64,000 nt of DNA, taken from the NCBI GenBank assembly GCA_037349315.1, contig JBAIAC010000068.1, positions 19,187,001 through 19,251,000 of the forward strand, read 5' to 3'. This DNA comes from Chelydra serpentina (taxonomy: Eukaryota > Chordata > Testudines > Chelydridae). The first letter of the stretch is position 1; every line of letters begins with the position of its first letter. Below, in pieces: positions 21,298 through 33,130 of the stretch. A program made the translations under genes and the position numbers. Under the pieces are notes generated by a model. That model searched no databases, was not told the origin of the DNA, and was given only the letters and a program-made list of their open reading frames with translations.

Positions 21298-21771
21298 GCC
21301 CACCACTGTAGCATTTAATTTCGAGAAGGGGAACTACACAAAAATGAGGAAGTTAGTTAAACAGTAATTAAAAGTACAGTGTCAAAAGTGAAATCCCTGC
21401 AAACCGCATGGACATTTTTAAAGACACCATAACAGAGGCTCAATTTAAATGTATACACCAAATTTTAAAATATGGTAAGAAGACCAAAAAAGTGCCACTG
21501 TGGCTAAATAACAAAGTAAAATAAGCTGTTAGAGGCAAAAACTGGAAGTTAAAAAGTGGAAGTTACACCCCATTGAGGAAAATAGAAATTAGCATAAACT
21601 CTGGAAAGTGAAGTGTAAAACTATAATTAGGAGCCCAAAAAAGAATGTGAAGAACAACTAGTCAAAGACTGAAAAAGTAACAGCAAATGTTTTTAAGTAC
21701 ATCAGAAGCAGGAATCCTACAAAACAACCAGTGGGGCCATTGGACAATTGAGATGCTACTGTTACCAAGTG
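21298..21771 (+). mobile_element. Inverted 5' segment of the same CR1
   Basis: Plus-strand translation gives AFNFEKGNYTKMRKLV, VPLWLNNKVK, IIRSPKKNVKNN, ANVFKYIRSRNP and PVGPLDN, the linker just upstream of the KLNKFFA block that starts the minus-strand part. The two parts are adjacent in the element but head-away in the genome, the expected geometry of a 5' inversion by twin priming. Several stops show that it is old. Confidence 0.65.
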
Positions 21772-22879
21772 GTTCAGTTATATTCACCTCTTGGACCAGA
21801 TCCTGTGGTCCACTCCTTCCACTTGTCACCATTCAGATGCATGCAGTACTAAATGTGTCTCTCTTCCTCTGTTTATATTCCCCGTCCTCTTTTTATTGTA
21901 CTGTAATTTGCTTTACACAACACAAATAACCATAAAGCAGTAATATTCAGGGGTTTACTAACACAGCATAAATATTTATATGTACCCTGTATCGAAGTCT
22001 CTTCTCCAACTGCATATATACATATGTATAATGTGGATCTTTGTACGTTGTCATATAAAAGAACAAATAGAGATAAGAGAGATACATATTTTCTTTCATT
22101 TAATACACCCATATTGAAGGGCATCACTCCTATTTTTCCTTTGAAGATTTGCACTTTTGTTGGCTTTTAGTTCTCTGTACACGTTGGGCTTGATAGTAAA
22201 GGTATGTAATGCTCTAGTCTTCCACCTCAGGAAACACAGGTTCAAGTTCTGATTTTGATCACACATGAAACAGGAGCTTAGTGGTTTCATCATGCTCTCT
22301 AGTGGTTGTTGGTCTGCTGAACAATAGGCATTCTATGCTTGAGAGGGCCAAGACTGAAAAAACATGCCCAGAGCTGCATGAAGAAATGCTCTCAGGTCAA
22401 TTTCATTAATCTCTCATTTATGAGCATCAAAGTGTAGACTTATTTTTCCTACACTCACAAAATTCTTTGTTGCATAACTTCACCAGCCATACATTTCATG
22501 CGCTTTTACCAAGTCATTTTACTGTCATCTGTGAGTGAAAATTACTGATAGTCCAACCTTCAAAGTTCTGGATAATCACCAAAAAGTCTGGATATTTACC
22601 AAAGACCTTTGGGGTCAATGGAAAGAGACTCGTTGATGTCGGTGGACTTTGAATCAGGGTTGTGGGCTTGCAAATATGATCTGGAAATCTCAGGAGACAA
22701 GGCTTTCTTATGCATTCTGGCATTACAGCTTTGGTCTGGGGTGGATCCTTGAAGGTAAAAGTTGTGAATAATAATAAATAATAATTATTAGCTAAGACTT
22801 AACTTTTTTCTCATTGTTATTGAGTGAACTTTTTAGCAGTTCAAAAAAGGTTTGGTTCAAGTTAAATATATGGAGATAT
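21772..22879. other. No gene or clear repeat seen
   Basis: No recognisable coding or repeat structure; A/T-rich. Confidence 0.5.
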
Positions 22880-23066
22880 GCCTATCTCATAGAACTGGAA
22901 GGACCTTGAAAGGTCATTGAGTCCAGTCCCCTGCCTTTATTAGCAGGACCAAGTACTGTCCCCTGACAGATTTTTACCCCAGATCCCTAAATGGCCCCCT
23001 CAAGGATTGAACTCACAACCCTGGGTTTAGGAGGCCAATGCTCAAACCACTGAGCTACCCCTCTCC
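22880..23066 (-). mobile_element. tRNA-derived SINE with CR1-like tail
   Basis: On the minus strand it starts GAGGGGTAGCTCAGTGGTTT with A box TAGCTCAGTGG (23057-23047) and B box GTTCAATCC (23012-23004), then a unique body, then ACTGGACTCAATGACCTTTC and CTTCCAGTTCTATGAGATA, which matches CR1 3' ends. This is the structure of the tortoise pol III (Cry) SINE class, mobilised by CR1 machinery. It supports a turtle-like host. Confidence 0.8.
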
Positions 23067-23543
23067 CCAAAGTTACGAGTGAAGGTCCAGATCAGGATTA
23101 CTCCTACTACTTTCCCATTCCTGTTGATAGTTCAGTGAAATTTGAACTGAGATTAAGTGACTTGGCCTTATGGTAATAGCTCTGGCAGAGCGTTATTAAC
23201 CCATTTATTAATGTCCAAGAAAGAGTTGGAAACAGACAGTAGCCTCATTTATCAATATTATTTCAGATTATTTCTGAAATATGCCTATCTCTATGTGGAG
23301 TGTTGCACTGATGAGTTGCAGAGATGTGGAGGAGTCAGTGCTGTGATTTCTCCTGTGCTGGGGTCAGGAGCATTTGGACATGGGGACACAGGTGCCAGGA
23401 GGCACAGGCTGCCTTGGCCTTTGCCAATTGCCTGCCCACTGGAAGTCTGACTCTGGGGTGGCTGTGACTCCAACTCAGAGTGCTGAAGAGTACCCGTCTC
23501 TGCCTCTTTCAATGGCAACCTGCTGTCACTCTTCCCTCTGGCA
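23067..23543. other. No gene seen
   Basis: G/C-rich stretch near 23310-23530 with short open frames in several phases but no recognised domain. Confidence 0.45.
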
Positions 23544-24095
23544 ATGGGGAAGAGACTCTTGGGCCAGATGCTGATCCTTTCTAGCGTGCCTGCTTTCCGG
23601 TACTTTCACATCATGATCCCGGGGCTCAACTCTGCTGATAACACAACAGCACTCGACAGGCTGCACTTCAATGAGTTGGTCAGCACCATCCCCACTAAAG
23701 GACTTAACACCGAGAAAGTCAAAGCGACTCCAGGAACTTAAACAGTCACTTTCCATTTCTGGGACACAGGTGACCCAGAGAAACTAAGGCCCCTGTGGAA
23801 GTTGTACACAAGGTGCACAGATGGCATTGTGCTTGTGGTGGACTCTGTTGACACCAAAAGGAGGGAGGAAGCCAACAGTACTCCATAATGTTACTAGGGT
23901 ATCAGAAGTTCAAGAAGTGCCTGACCTCCTAGTTGCTAAGAAATAGCAGATGAAGAATTGCTTCTCTCTCAGCAATTAAAAAGATGTTATGAAGGAGCGA
24001 GCTGAGCTCTTCCACACCATGGCATCTGCAGCCTACCTGTGCCATCATACGGGATGGACTCAAAGAGGAACTCGATGACATACAATTGACTCTGA
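23544..24095 (+). pseudogene. ARL4-type small GTPase pseudogene
   Basis: Translation from an ATG at 23544 gives an ARF-like GTPase related to ARL4A: FHIMIPGLNSADNTTALDR (the P-loop region), LHFNELVSTIPTKGLNTEKV, a stop at 23739, then in frame [39 protein letters not shown], then further stops and frameshifts; CAIIRDGLKEEL-like sequence is readable near 24035-24075. The P-loop GxDxAGKT is destroyed (NSADNT) and the switch II Gly-Gly-Gln is altered to Gly-Asp-Pro. ARL4 family coding regions are usually in one exon, so lack of introns does not by itself prove retrocopying; I see no clear poly(A) tail or flanking duplication. Non-functional. Confidence 0.8.
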
Positions 24096-24829
24096 CCTTT
24101 AATGATTTTTTTAAATTGGCAAATCATGCTTTGAGTATATTTATTTAGTTAGTTTCATTCCCTATGTTAACCTTCCATTAGACCTGCATCCTTGATTTTA
24201 CTCCCTCCCTGATTACCTATTGGAGGACCTGATCCAAAGCCCACTGCAGTCAATGGGAAATCTTCTGTTTGGTTTCAATAGATTTTAGATCAGGCCCTTT
24301 GGTTCTAATCAACAGGAAGTATTTCTCACTGTTGTTGAACCATGGATTGACAACCAAGATGGCTTGCAGATAGATTGGCTCTAACTTTTGACATTTGACT
24401 GGAATTCTCCTCAGCAGAAAAACCACATGGCATGGTGCTGCTGCCTTTGCACGTATGGCATGTTATGAAGGGCGGAAATGGCAAAGGTCTCTGAAGCTCT
24501 AACAGGTTTAGAAGATGCCTCTGGTAACAAGTATGTCTAACATTATGAGCCAAGAAGTGCTACATTAAGCCTTCAACGCCATCATCCAGGATACCAGAGA
24601 AGGCAAAGTTCTGACTAGTCCAATTGTCATATACTGCATAGCAAATGGGTGACTGCATCCAGGAACATGCCAGTGAGCGTACTTTGTTAGTCTTGTTAAA
24701 CACGGGGATCTTTGGGCTTGGAACAAGTTCTGAAACTGAAACATATTTCATATACCATTGCCCATTGGGGATAAAAGTGTCTTAGAGAACTATGCATTGT
24801 GGAAAACTAAACACTTAAGGATCATTGGG
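24096..24829. other. No gene seen; short palindrome
   Basis: About 24229-24297 pairs ACCTGATCCAAAG with AGATCAGGCCCTTTGG, one of several short palindromes of this type in the window. The rest is unassigned. Confidence 0.45.
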
Positions 24830-25062
24830 GGTATACCTCACTTAATCAGGTCTCTGCCAGTGTAGGGGCCTTGGCCATTGGTGCACCCTCCTATTCTCTG
24901 TCTGTGGCACATAAAAGTTTAGTTTCCTGAGGGCTGTAATACTTTGTTCTAATGTCCATTGTTGGGTTTAGTGTGGGGATCCTGGGTGGTGTTGGTGCCC
25001 TATGATATACAGGAGGTCAGACTAGATGATCTGGTGGTTCCCTCCGGCCTTACGTGGTATGG
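24830..25062 (+). mobile_element. LINE 3' UTR and tail fragment (CR1/L2-like)
   Basis: The right end reads CAGGAGGTCAGACTAGATGA, TCTGGTGGTTCCCTCCGGCC, the common 3' tail of CR1/L2-like LINEs and the SINEs they mobilise, in plus orientation. The preceding 170 bp (GGGGCCTTGGCCATTGGTGC, GTGGCACATAAAAG) look like the matching UTR. No coding sequence remains. Confidence 0.5.
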
Positions 25063-25063
25063 G

Positions 25064-25263
25064 TATGTCAATGCTGCATCTAGGAGTGAACCTCCCAGCT
25101 CCCACAGATCTGTGTAGTGGGGCCCATGCTAGTGCTCTAAAAATAGCTGTGTAGATGGTGCTCTGATGTTGCAACTTGGAATCTCATGCCCACCCCCAGG
25201 CTTCAAATCCTGAGCTCTAGCCCGAGCTGCAACATGGCTCCCAGATGCAGTGTAGACATGCCC
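25064..25263. mobile_element. MITE with GGGTATGTC/GACATGCCC ends
   Basis: GGGTATGTCAATGCTGCATC at the left pairs with GATGCAGTGTAGACATGCCC at the right, with inner AGCTCCC and GAGCTGC blocks also inverted. It resembles the GGTCTACACT-type MITE ends elsewhere in the window; target duplication is not clear, so superfamily is uncertain. Confidence 0.5.
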
Positions 25264-25300
25264 CTATGACACTAAGAATGAAGAGCCATCTCCACTCATG

Positions 25301-25493
25301 TATCAGAGGGGTAACTGTGTTAGTCTGGATCTGTAGAAGCGACAAAGAGTCCTGTGGAACCTTATAGACTAACAGGTGTATTGGAGTATAAGCTTTCATG
25401 GGTGAATGCATCTGAAGAAGTGGGTATTCACCCACGAAAGTGTATGCTCCAATACGTCTGTTAGTCTATAAGGTGCCACAGGACTCTTTGTCG
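25301..25493. mobile_element. PLE terminal unit as inverted dimer, 14-bp TSD
   Basis: CATCTCCACTCATG is present at 25287-25300 and 25494-25507. Between them lie two inverted copies of one terminal unit: left, AGCGACAAAGAGTCCTGTGG through GTATAAGCTTTCATGGGTGA; right, GAAGTGGGTATTCACCCACG through GTGCCACAGGACTCTTTGTC. Only the left side keeps the outer TATCAGAGGGGTAACTGTG terminus. The centre falls at the hammerhead-like segment. Confidence 0.75.
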
Positions 25494-25507
25494 CATCTCC
25501 ACTCATG

Positions 25508-28500
25508 CCTCTCAACCTTTCAGGCCTAAATGTGGGATGCAATATGGGACAAAGACTCAAAGCGAGGGACACCAGAAACAATTCTTGCAGAAAACTATGA
25601 CTTACTGTAACCTCAGTTCAACTCTTCTTTATTTCTGATGTAAATTTTCAAGTATGAAAATGAAGGGAGTGGAACGTAGGCAACTTTGGGACTAAAGTGA
25701 GAGGTTTCCCTCAAAATGAGGGACATTGGAGGGGTATGTATACAGTGGACCACTAACCAGCAGAAAAGCAGTAATAGTTGCTTGGAAATTTCTTTTCCAT
25801 AGATTGCAGCCCTGTGCTACTGAAGTAGGAGCTTTGAGTCTTTGTGCCCAAAAGCAGGTTTGGTGCGTCACTGTGCATTCCACTGGCAATGAGTCACTTA
25901 GGAAATTGATTCAAGGAATGGAGATACTATAATTTACACTGGGCAGTATTTCTGCAATTCCCTCATTCAAGCAGATATTTCAAAATGTGGATGCTGTAAG
26001 CAATGTATTGTTATATTGCTCACTGGTTATTTATAATGCTTATTTGTCTGCATGATGCATGTTTATGAAAGCCAGTTAGAGTGGACTGTAATATTTAGGG
26101 TTTCACAATTTCAAAGGAGAAAGCTTACTTTATAATCTCTTTCCCTCAAGTGCGTTTGAGCAGGGATTACTTCAGGGAAATACAGAGGAGTCAGCAAGAA
26201 CGCACTCAGCAATTACTTTAATATAATCAAACTATCAAATTACTTAGGTGGCAATGTGAAATATTCCCAGGCTGGCTTCCTAATGACAGATTACAGGAAT
26301 GAAAATATTTCCAGGTTTGTATCATCTAATTTTCAGCTGGATTTAAAGCTAGGGAACACTATTTGTTTTTTTTAAAATTCAGGTTGAGTTTCAATATAAG
26401 TAAAAGATGAATATAATATCAGAAATCAGAAGTGGACAAGATCCATTAGGTCAGCGAGTCTTTCCTTCTGCCAGTGTATGTCCTTTCTAGTGCTTTTTCC
26501 ATTTGAATTGTAGGGTTTGATTCCCCTCCCCCATGTTATTCTTACACCATGTAGTTATTCCTGATTTACACCAGTGATAGAGAGAGGAAAATCAAACCTT
26601 CAAAGACATAGATCTTGGTCTCTATCTCCATGCCTTTTGTGCCATGCTAGCAGAGATCAGCCCTCATAGGGCATCTGGGGATTCTGTTGACATGGGGGAA
26701 TTCCTGGGTGGCATAAACTAGCTCTTTACCTCCTGCTCCTGCCTACGGGCAAATGGGTGTTCTTGGCCAGGCTGGAGGTATGCTCTGGCAATCCCTAGTC
26801 TGTGGAACAGTCTATCGGGGAATATCCTGGTCAGAAAACACCAGAACAACCCTTCATCATGGTTTGTTGACTGAAGAGTTAGGATTTATGCCCTATCTGG
26901 TGCTTGGTGGATGATTGGGTCTCTCCATCACACATCATTCATAATTTTGTAACAATTTGCATGGTTCAAGGAGACCTTTTATCAAAAGCCTGCATCTATT
27001 TTGCAAAAGAGCCCCACAAAAAGGCACAAAAGCAACTGAAGGAAGTTTCAAAGGGACTTGACTAATGACAGGCTGATGACACTACTACTGTTGCAGTCTC
27101 CGTGGAAAACTGGTTTGATCTATATAACAAAGAACTGAAATTGCACAAGGACAAAATAAAAAAATGCTATTTAGAAAAGTAATGGGACCTTTCTGCTACT
27201 TAGCCAGCCTGGCCAATCCTAAATACAATTATTATTGTATTTTATTATTGTATAATTAATTATTATTAATTGCCATAGGCTGAGCCCAGAACAGGGAGAA
27301 GAAGCTGAAACATGGTGCTGGAAAGGAATCCTAAATTTCTTTTCTGGCATTCAACAACATTGAAGATCCAGTTTTCTACTCCAGATCTGTTTGCAAAGGA
27401 GGTTGTGTCATGATGCACCAAGATGGTGGGAAATTGTGAAAATCAAGTCAGAAGACAGGACAGAGTCAGAATTTTGTCCATTTTTAAAAGATCTGCTGCA
27501 CTTCTCTCCAGCCAGCCCAGGATCAGTCGAACATGTTTTTTGCACATATGGATTGGTTTGATCAAAATTTCAGATGAGACTAAGTGCTGAAAAAAGCAAA
27601 AAAAAAAAACCATGGCAAAAGTGCATGAATATCTCAAAGCAGACACCAAAGTGTGGTAGGCCTAACTAGTTACTGGACTAGGGGCTTGAGAATTGTGTTT
27701 TGGTGTTTTAGTTACAGAATTGCAATGTTTTTATTTTGCACAGCATCTGTGCCTTTCTGTGACCAAGGAATAACACTATGTGTGTGGAGCGAATCATATA
27801 GGAGTGATTCATAAAACCTTCAGGGTTGGTTCCTGCCAATTTTGAGACAGTCACAAAAATCCAGGGCAACTACTTCCTCAATGAGGTCTTCAGGCGGCAC
27901 CCAGAAGCCCTGCTCCCCGTCCAGAGTCTTTCAGAGACCGTTGGCAGACCCAGTTCCCCATCTCCAGCTCCCTGCTAAGGCACATTGTCCTAAACTTCTG
28001 GAGATTACTACTGGCCTTCTCCCTGATCATGGAGCATGATGGAGGCCCTGTGCATTTTAAGCATTAAGGGCTGTATTGTGTTCTTAAAAGGCAAAGCTAG
28101 GCAGGGGTTCTTTGTGCATAAGCATATGGGCCCAGTGCTGTTCACTCTGCCTGCAGAGCATACAGGTGGGAAGAATGCCCCTGGTGGTGCTGGGGAAAGC
28201 ATGCTCAAAGGCAAGTCCTACAGCTCCCCAAGTGATCCTCCCATGCCAGCCGCCAACCCCCAGACTGTGCATAAGACAGTTGGGCCCATGGCCCTGCTCT
28301 GCTCCTTTGAAGTGTTTATAGGTGGTGACAATACTTCCCTGGACCTTGCACTCAAATAGCACAAGGTCTGTTCTTATGATCTCTTCCTGTGCAGGTGAGC
28401 CCGGGGAAAGGATCCCTTGAGTCTTGTGCACCTGGGAGCATTTTAATAGAGGTGTGAAACACAGGATTGTTGGTAGGGGGCTGGTAACCCTGATAGCAGG

Positions 28501-29441
28501 AGGAAAGGGCTATATCCAATCCTGACCAAGGGTGGCTGCTGTTACAGCCATGGTCAGGGCCTAAAACATCTGAACGTCACAGGATTTGACAGGCCTCAAG
28601 CTTGTGAATTCTCATTCCTTCTTGGGACTGTTGTTCCATGGGCACTGTTCACTGTGTGATCCTTGTCCCAGCTTTTGTATTCAAAAGTGATTGTAATTGT
28701 TGCCCTTTCACTTTGTCAGAAAATTCTGTAGGTTCATTTTCTGTTGCTCTCCGCATTGGACATAGCCAACGACACACATCGCTGAAGTGTGAATTAGTGC
28801 TCCAAAGCCAACCCCCAGGACAGAAATGCCCGTGCAAGTAGAAGCGCTTAGAGCAGAAACCTGAACTAAACTAAGACTTGAGAGCAAGAGCTGTGGTGGT
28901 GAGCAGGGAAACATGAGGATGACTAGAAAACTCAAGAGACATCAAAAGGAGAAATTAAAGTTATGATTTGAAAAAGTAAATTTCAAAGCCCTTTCCATCT
29001 GGCTGCACTGATTGCAGTGGAGTGAGACAAATTGAGAGAAAGCTGTATCAAAAGGGAAATGAGACTTGTAAGAGAGGATTTGGGCCAGAGAAATGGTGTC
29101 AATTTATTGGGAACTGCAAAGCCTGCCTAAAATTGCTGCCTGAGAGGAAGAGAGACAGTGCTAAGGAGAGAGAGGGAATTCTGGGGCTGGGGCTATGGGG
29201 AATTGGCCCAGGGAAAGCAGGTAGTGGCAGAGGGTAAGGAGAGGCAATGAGTGGCTGCCAGCCATAGGGTTCCTGGGTTGGGGTCCAGAGTAGTGGGTGG
29301 GCCTGGGTGCCCCCCTGTCCCCCCTTTGTCCCCCTGGCCACCAAGGGAAGTGGCCAGCCAGAGGACTGCAGTTTGCCTCTGAGTGAGGGGCTGGACTAGG
29401 GACTGCAGTTTGTCACTGTGGTGAGAAGATGGGCAAAGGAC
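25508..29441. other. No gene seen in 3.9 kb
   Basis: Several open frames up to 115 codons lie on both strands around 27.8-28.4 kb, mostly overlapping each other and without recognisable domains, so I do not call a gene. About 29150-29441 loosely resembles 12230-12660 (see there). A poly(A) run lies near 27599-27610 and TTATT-rich sequence near 27225-27270. Confidence 0.4.
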
Positions 29442-30370
29442 TGCAAGCTGAAGACAGACAGTGTAGAACACAGGAGAGAAAAAAGGAGAAAAGAAACCAG
29501 GGAGACAGACAAGACCTGGCTTTAAAAATACAAAATACAAAGGCAGAGATAGAAGAACTAGTGCCCAGTTAGGCTATAATTCAGTTATGCTATAATTCTG
29601 TCACTTACATTGCTGAATGGTTTTCCCCCTCTATTTATTTTAATTTATCATCTATTGAGAGGCATCTGTCATGAAGCAATTAAGTGCCATACAGTAAAAT
29701 AAATGATGGGATAGTTAAAAACCAGAGGGTGAGATTCTGTGTGCCATAGTTTCCCATCACTAAGATGGGGACAATAGTATTTCTCTACCTCCTAAGCATG
29801 TTCTCATTACAAATTGTGATTTTTGCGCTCAGATACTATTAGGGGCCATATAAAGACCTAGCATAGACAGCCTTTTTTAATCTAAAGGCCAGATTTTTAA
29901 AGATATTTAGACACCTTAAAATGCAGATAGGCACTTTTGAAAATCCCACTAGGCATCTATCTGGATCTTTAGGTGCCTAAATATCTTTAAAAATCTGTCC
30001 CTAAGTGACCAGGGAGCCCAACTCCCATTGAAAACCAGATGCTCCTAAGTTACTTAGGTTCTTTGGAAAATCCCATCCTGAAAGAAGAGTCAATCCGTCC
30101 CATGTGCTATGAAGCACATTCAGACAAATTTGGCTAAAGGGAAAGCCTTCTTAGCTTTCACACAAACAACCTCGCTCAAACAGAGCTTCATGCTCAGCTG
30201 CTAAGAGGCATATGATAAAAACAAGTGGTAGGAGACACAGAAAGCAAGAGGGCACACAAAGAGGCCACCTGAATAAACAGGACTTGCAGTGAGGGACTGT
30301 GGTCAGTGGTGTAGCCAGGTTTAGAGCACAGGGGGACCAGCGGTATAAAAAGGTGCCTCCCCGCTGCCTC
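29442..30370 (-). repeat. Inverted duplication, left copy
   Basis: The reverse complement matches 46683-47613 over about 930 bp with few differences, by eye roughly one per 30 bp. It includes a MIR-like piece (CATAGTTTCCCATCACTAAG), a self-complementary section near 29885-30000 (TAAAGATATTTAGACACC / GGTGCCTAAATATCTTTA) and, at the right end (30304-30370), about 67 bp of a hAT MITE end. The copy breaks off inside that MITE, whereas the other copy has the MITE complete. Confidence 0.85.
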
Positions 30371-32931
30371 ATGTGTCATGGTTTCTGGCTGTACGGGTAA
30401 TAACTCAAGGGACAGGTACAAAAGCTCTGGAAAAACGTGAGGTGGATTTCCAAATAACATTCCTGAGGCAGCTCTTGATTCAATGCTGAATGTCCATTAA
30501 AAAAAAAAATTATCTCCAAGCTTTCCTGGGGGGGGACTTTTGTATTTTCTTTTACATGCAGTTTCCAGGAATACGGTTTTGATGAAGCCTGTCATATGGT
30601 ATTGATCAGCTGTAGCAATGACCACAGTATGAGTCTATTTTTCTCTGTGTACTGTTCTCCACACTAACCTTGCCTCCCTCCCACCTCATATTCAGCCTTG
30701 TCCCAGCTGAATTGCAGCCTCTGAGTCAGATGTAGTTTCCCAAAGTGACATCAGTTCAATGATCCTTGAAAATAGCTACAAGTCCAGTGACCTTTAAAAG
30801 CCAGGAGCCTGCATAATAACATCTCTACACTGCAGTCTGCGGTGTAATAGGGTCTGATTAGAAAGGAAATGTTCTACCAAAGGTTTACAAACATGAGTAT
30901 GCACGTTTATTGATTGATGACAAACCAAAGCATCAACCTCATTGTTAATTAAATTGCCAACTGTAAAAACTCTATTTTTAAACAACTGGATTTTGTTTTC
31001 TGCAAGAGTTTAGTGATTTTAAAAAAATAGCATAAAAACATGCAATAGGACGTCAGGGGATTTCTCCTGACTCATTTTATCTGCAGGTGCAGAACCCAGC
31101 ATGAAATTCTGCTGACTCATTGTGGCACGTGTTGCTTGTTAACTCTTTCCTGAATATAAGGCAGATGGGCGTGCCTCTGGCTGGTAAAAGAATTAGAGAG
31201 GGAGGATAGAGCAAGTCCTGGAGGGAATTGTAGGGACAGCCAAGCTCAGGAAAGGAAGATAAAATGGGGGTTTATGTTGTACTGTTGTTTTCTGTGTTGC
31301 TAGTGATGACAAACCTTAGGAAGGAGATGAGTTTTAACTGTGACTCATGCTTTGTGGGGAATGGGATGGAGACTCAGCCTGTTCACAAACCCCACATAGA
31401 TTTTTCAATCTGGGATAGTCCTTGAGATGAGTTTCAACCACAAAATTCAGAGCCAGACCTAGATTTTAAACCCTCCAAATGTCTGGGGTGTTTGGATTTC
31501 ATGGTCAGTTCAGCCCACTAGGGACTGCCATGGGGCAGCCACAACATTTGGATCTGGATCCAGGTGCAAACTGAGCCTGGTCTCAAAATTCACAGATAAG
31601 GTATTCAGCGGGACCCATCTCCAGTTCATTCTTAAGGAAATGAGCACCTTGCTCTAGGTAGCCACTACAAAAATAATCATGGGGAAACTATATTCATCTC
31701 GTCTTAGGCATACTCATGGCCAGTTTCTTTGGGTGTTATGCCTGTATTGGCAAGGAGATGTTCTGATGTTCCCAGCGTTAATCAAATGCTACCTTACCGA
31801 AAAAGGAAACCTACCCAGAAACATGAGATAAAGAGGCTAGAGACAAGAAATATAATGAAGCATTTTTTTTATCTCTGTTTCCTATACTTCCTAAAATGAA
31901 CTCCAGGCCTGTGACGCATTTTGCAAATGCATCAGTAGCAGCACGCATCCCGCACGGAGCTGCTGTTCCCAGCCGGCACGCTGTCAGCCGGTATTTGCTA
32001 GCTAGCAAGCCAGCAGCCACATTTTTCTGCAGATCAGAGTTCTTGCAGAGAGTGAGTGAGATAGTATAGTCCATTGACTATGAATAAGTTCAGTCATTCT
32101 CTGCTTCCCTGATCAGCCGTATCTTCTGAGGTGTGATTCTGAGGGAGAGGTATGTAAATGGGAAGTTTACCAGATGCATCTTTCAGAAACTGAGGCACTC
32201 AGCTAAGGCTGCTGTCAGCTGTATCTGTCCATCCATAGCATTGGCAGAAGCAGAACTATTACTCTGAGAAACACAGCTGGCTTGTGGACAAATCAGGTGG
32301 AGAATAATAACTTGTGATAGAGAGGCCCACAGCTGACTGCTCACTTACTAATAAAGTAATGAGTTTTCCCTGACACCTGCACCACAGATCCTATCATGGA
32401 TATAAGAGTCCTGTGACCTGACTTCTAGAAGAATAATAATGAGAGAGGCACAAGCTGAGATGCAGAATGAATCTGGTCTGTGGATGGGGGAGGGGAACAC
32501 ACAAGGAGATTTCCCCTCTGTTGCTCACCCCATGCAAGTGCCAGGGATAACTGCATGGAAGTGCATTGACTTCTCCCTCTCCATGCTCCCAGAGGTCCAA
32601 CTATCCCAAAGAGGACAGGGAGAAGTTAGGGCCAGGGTATTGGTCTGTAAAGGGAGCTGGTTGCGTCATGAAATATGTGCTGCAGCATACACACTCCCCC
32701 TGCATGCTCGCTGGCACTAGGGCGGTGCAGACTCACACCACCCCAACATGGGCCTCTGCCCTAAAGCACAGCCTGCTTCTAGTGATCTGTACCCTCTGCA
32801 CAGGGATTGAATTGGGGAGAAAAGGGTGATGGTACTCGTCCAAGCTCCACCCATAATATATGCGCCAGGCTCGTGAGTCACCAGAATGAGGTGTGGCTCA
32901 CAGCAGATTGTGCCTGTGTTAAAAACATGCA
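30371..32931. other. No gene seen in 2.5 kb
   Basis: Only short, domain-free open frames. No repeat boundaries recognised. Confidence 0.45.
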
Positions 32932-33018
32932 CACACTGGGTCATACCAATGTCCATCTAGCCCAGGAGCCGATCTTCCAACAATGGCCAGTGCCAGGTGC
33001 TTCAGAAGGAATGACCAG
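32932..33018 (-). mobile_element. CR1 3' UTR fragment
   Basis: ACTGGGTCATACCAATGTCC and CTTCCAACAATGGCCAGTGC match the 3' end of the CR1 at 19721-21297 (TATTGGGTCAGACCAATGGT, TTCCAACAGTGGCCAATGCC). The end near 33018 passes into a MIR-like piece. Confidence 0.65.
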
Positions 33019-33130
33019 AACTGAGGCACAGAGAGATTAAATTACTTCCCCAGGGTCATAAAGGGAGTCTGTAGCAGAGCAGGAAATAGTCTGGGAGTTG
33101 GAAGGCCCAGATTCCAACACCCTGACTGAT
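33019..33130 (-). mobile_element. MIR-like SINE fragment
   Basis: GAGGCACAGAGAGATTAAAT, CCAGGGTCATAAAGGG and AGCAGAGCAGG follow the body of the old amniote MIR SINE in minus orientation. Confidence 0.5.

Noticed and set aside
22990..23066. tRNA gene candidate on the minus strand
   Set aside because: A and B boxes are good, but the sequence continues into a SINE body with CR1 tail and has no paired acceptor stem.
25508..29441. Overlapping open frames of 65-115 codons around 27.8-28.5 kb on both strands
   Set aside because: They cover each other in antisense, contain no recognised motif and have no splice or promoter context; G+C enrichment explains their length.
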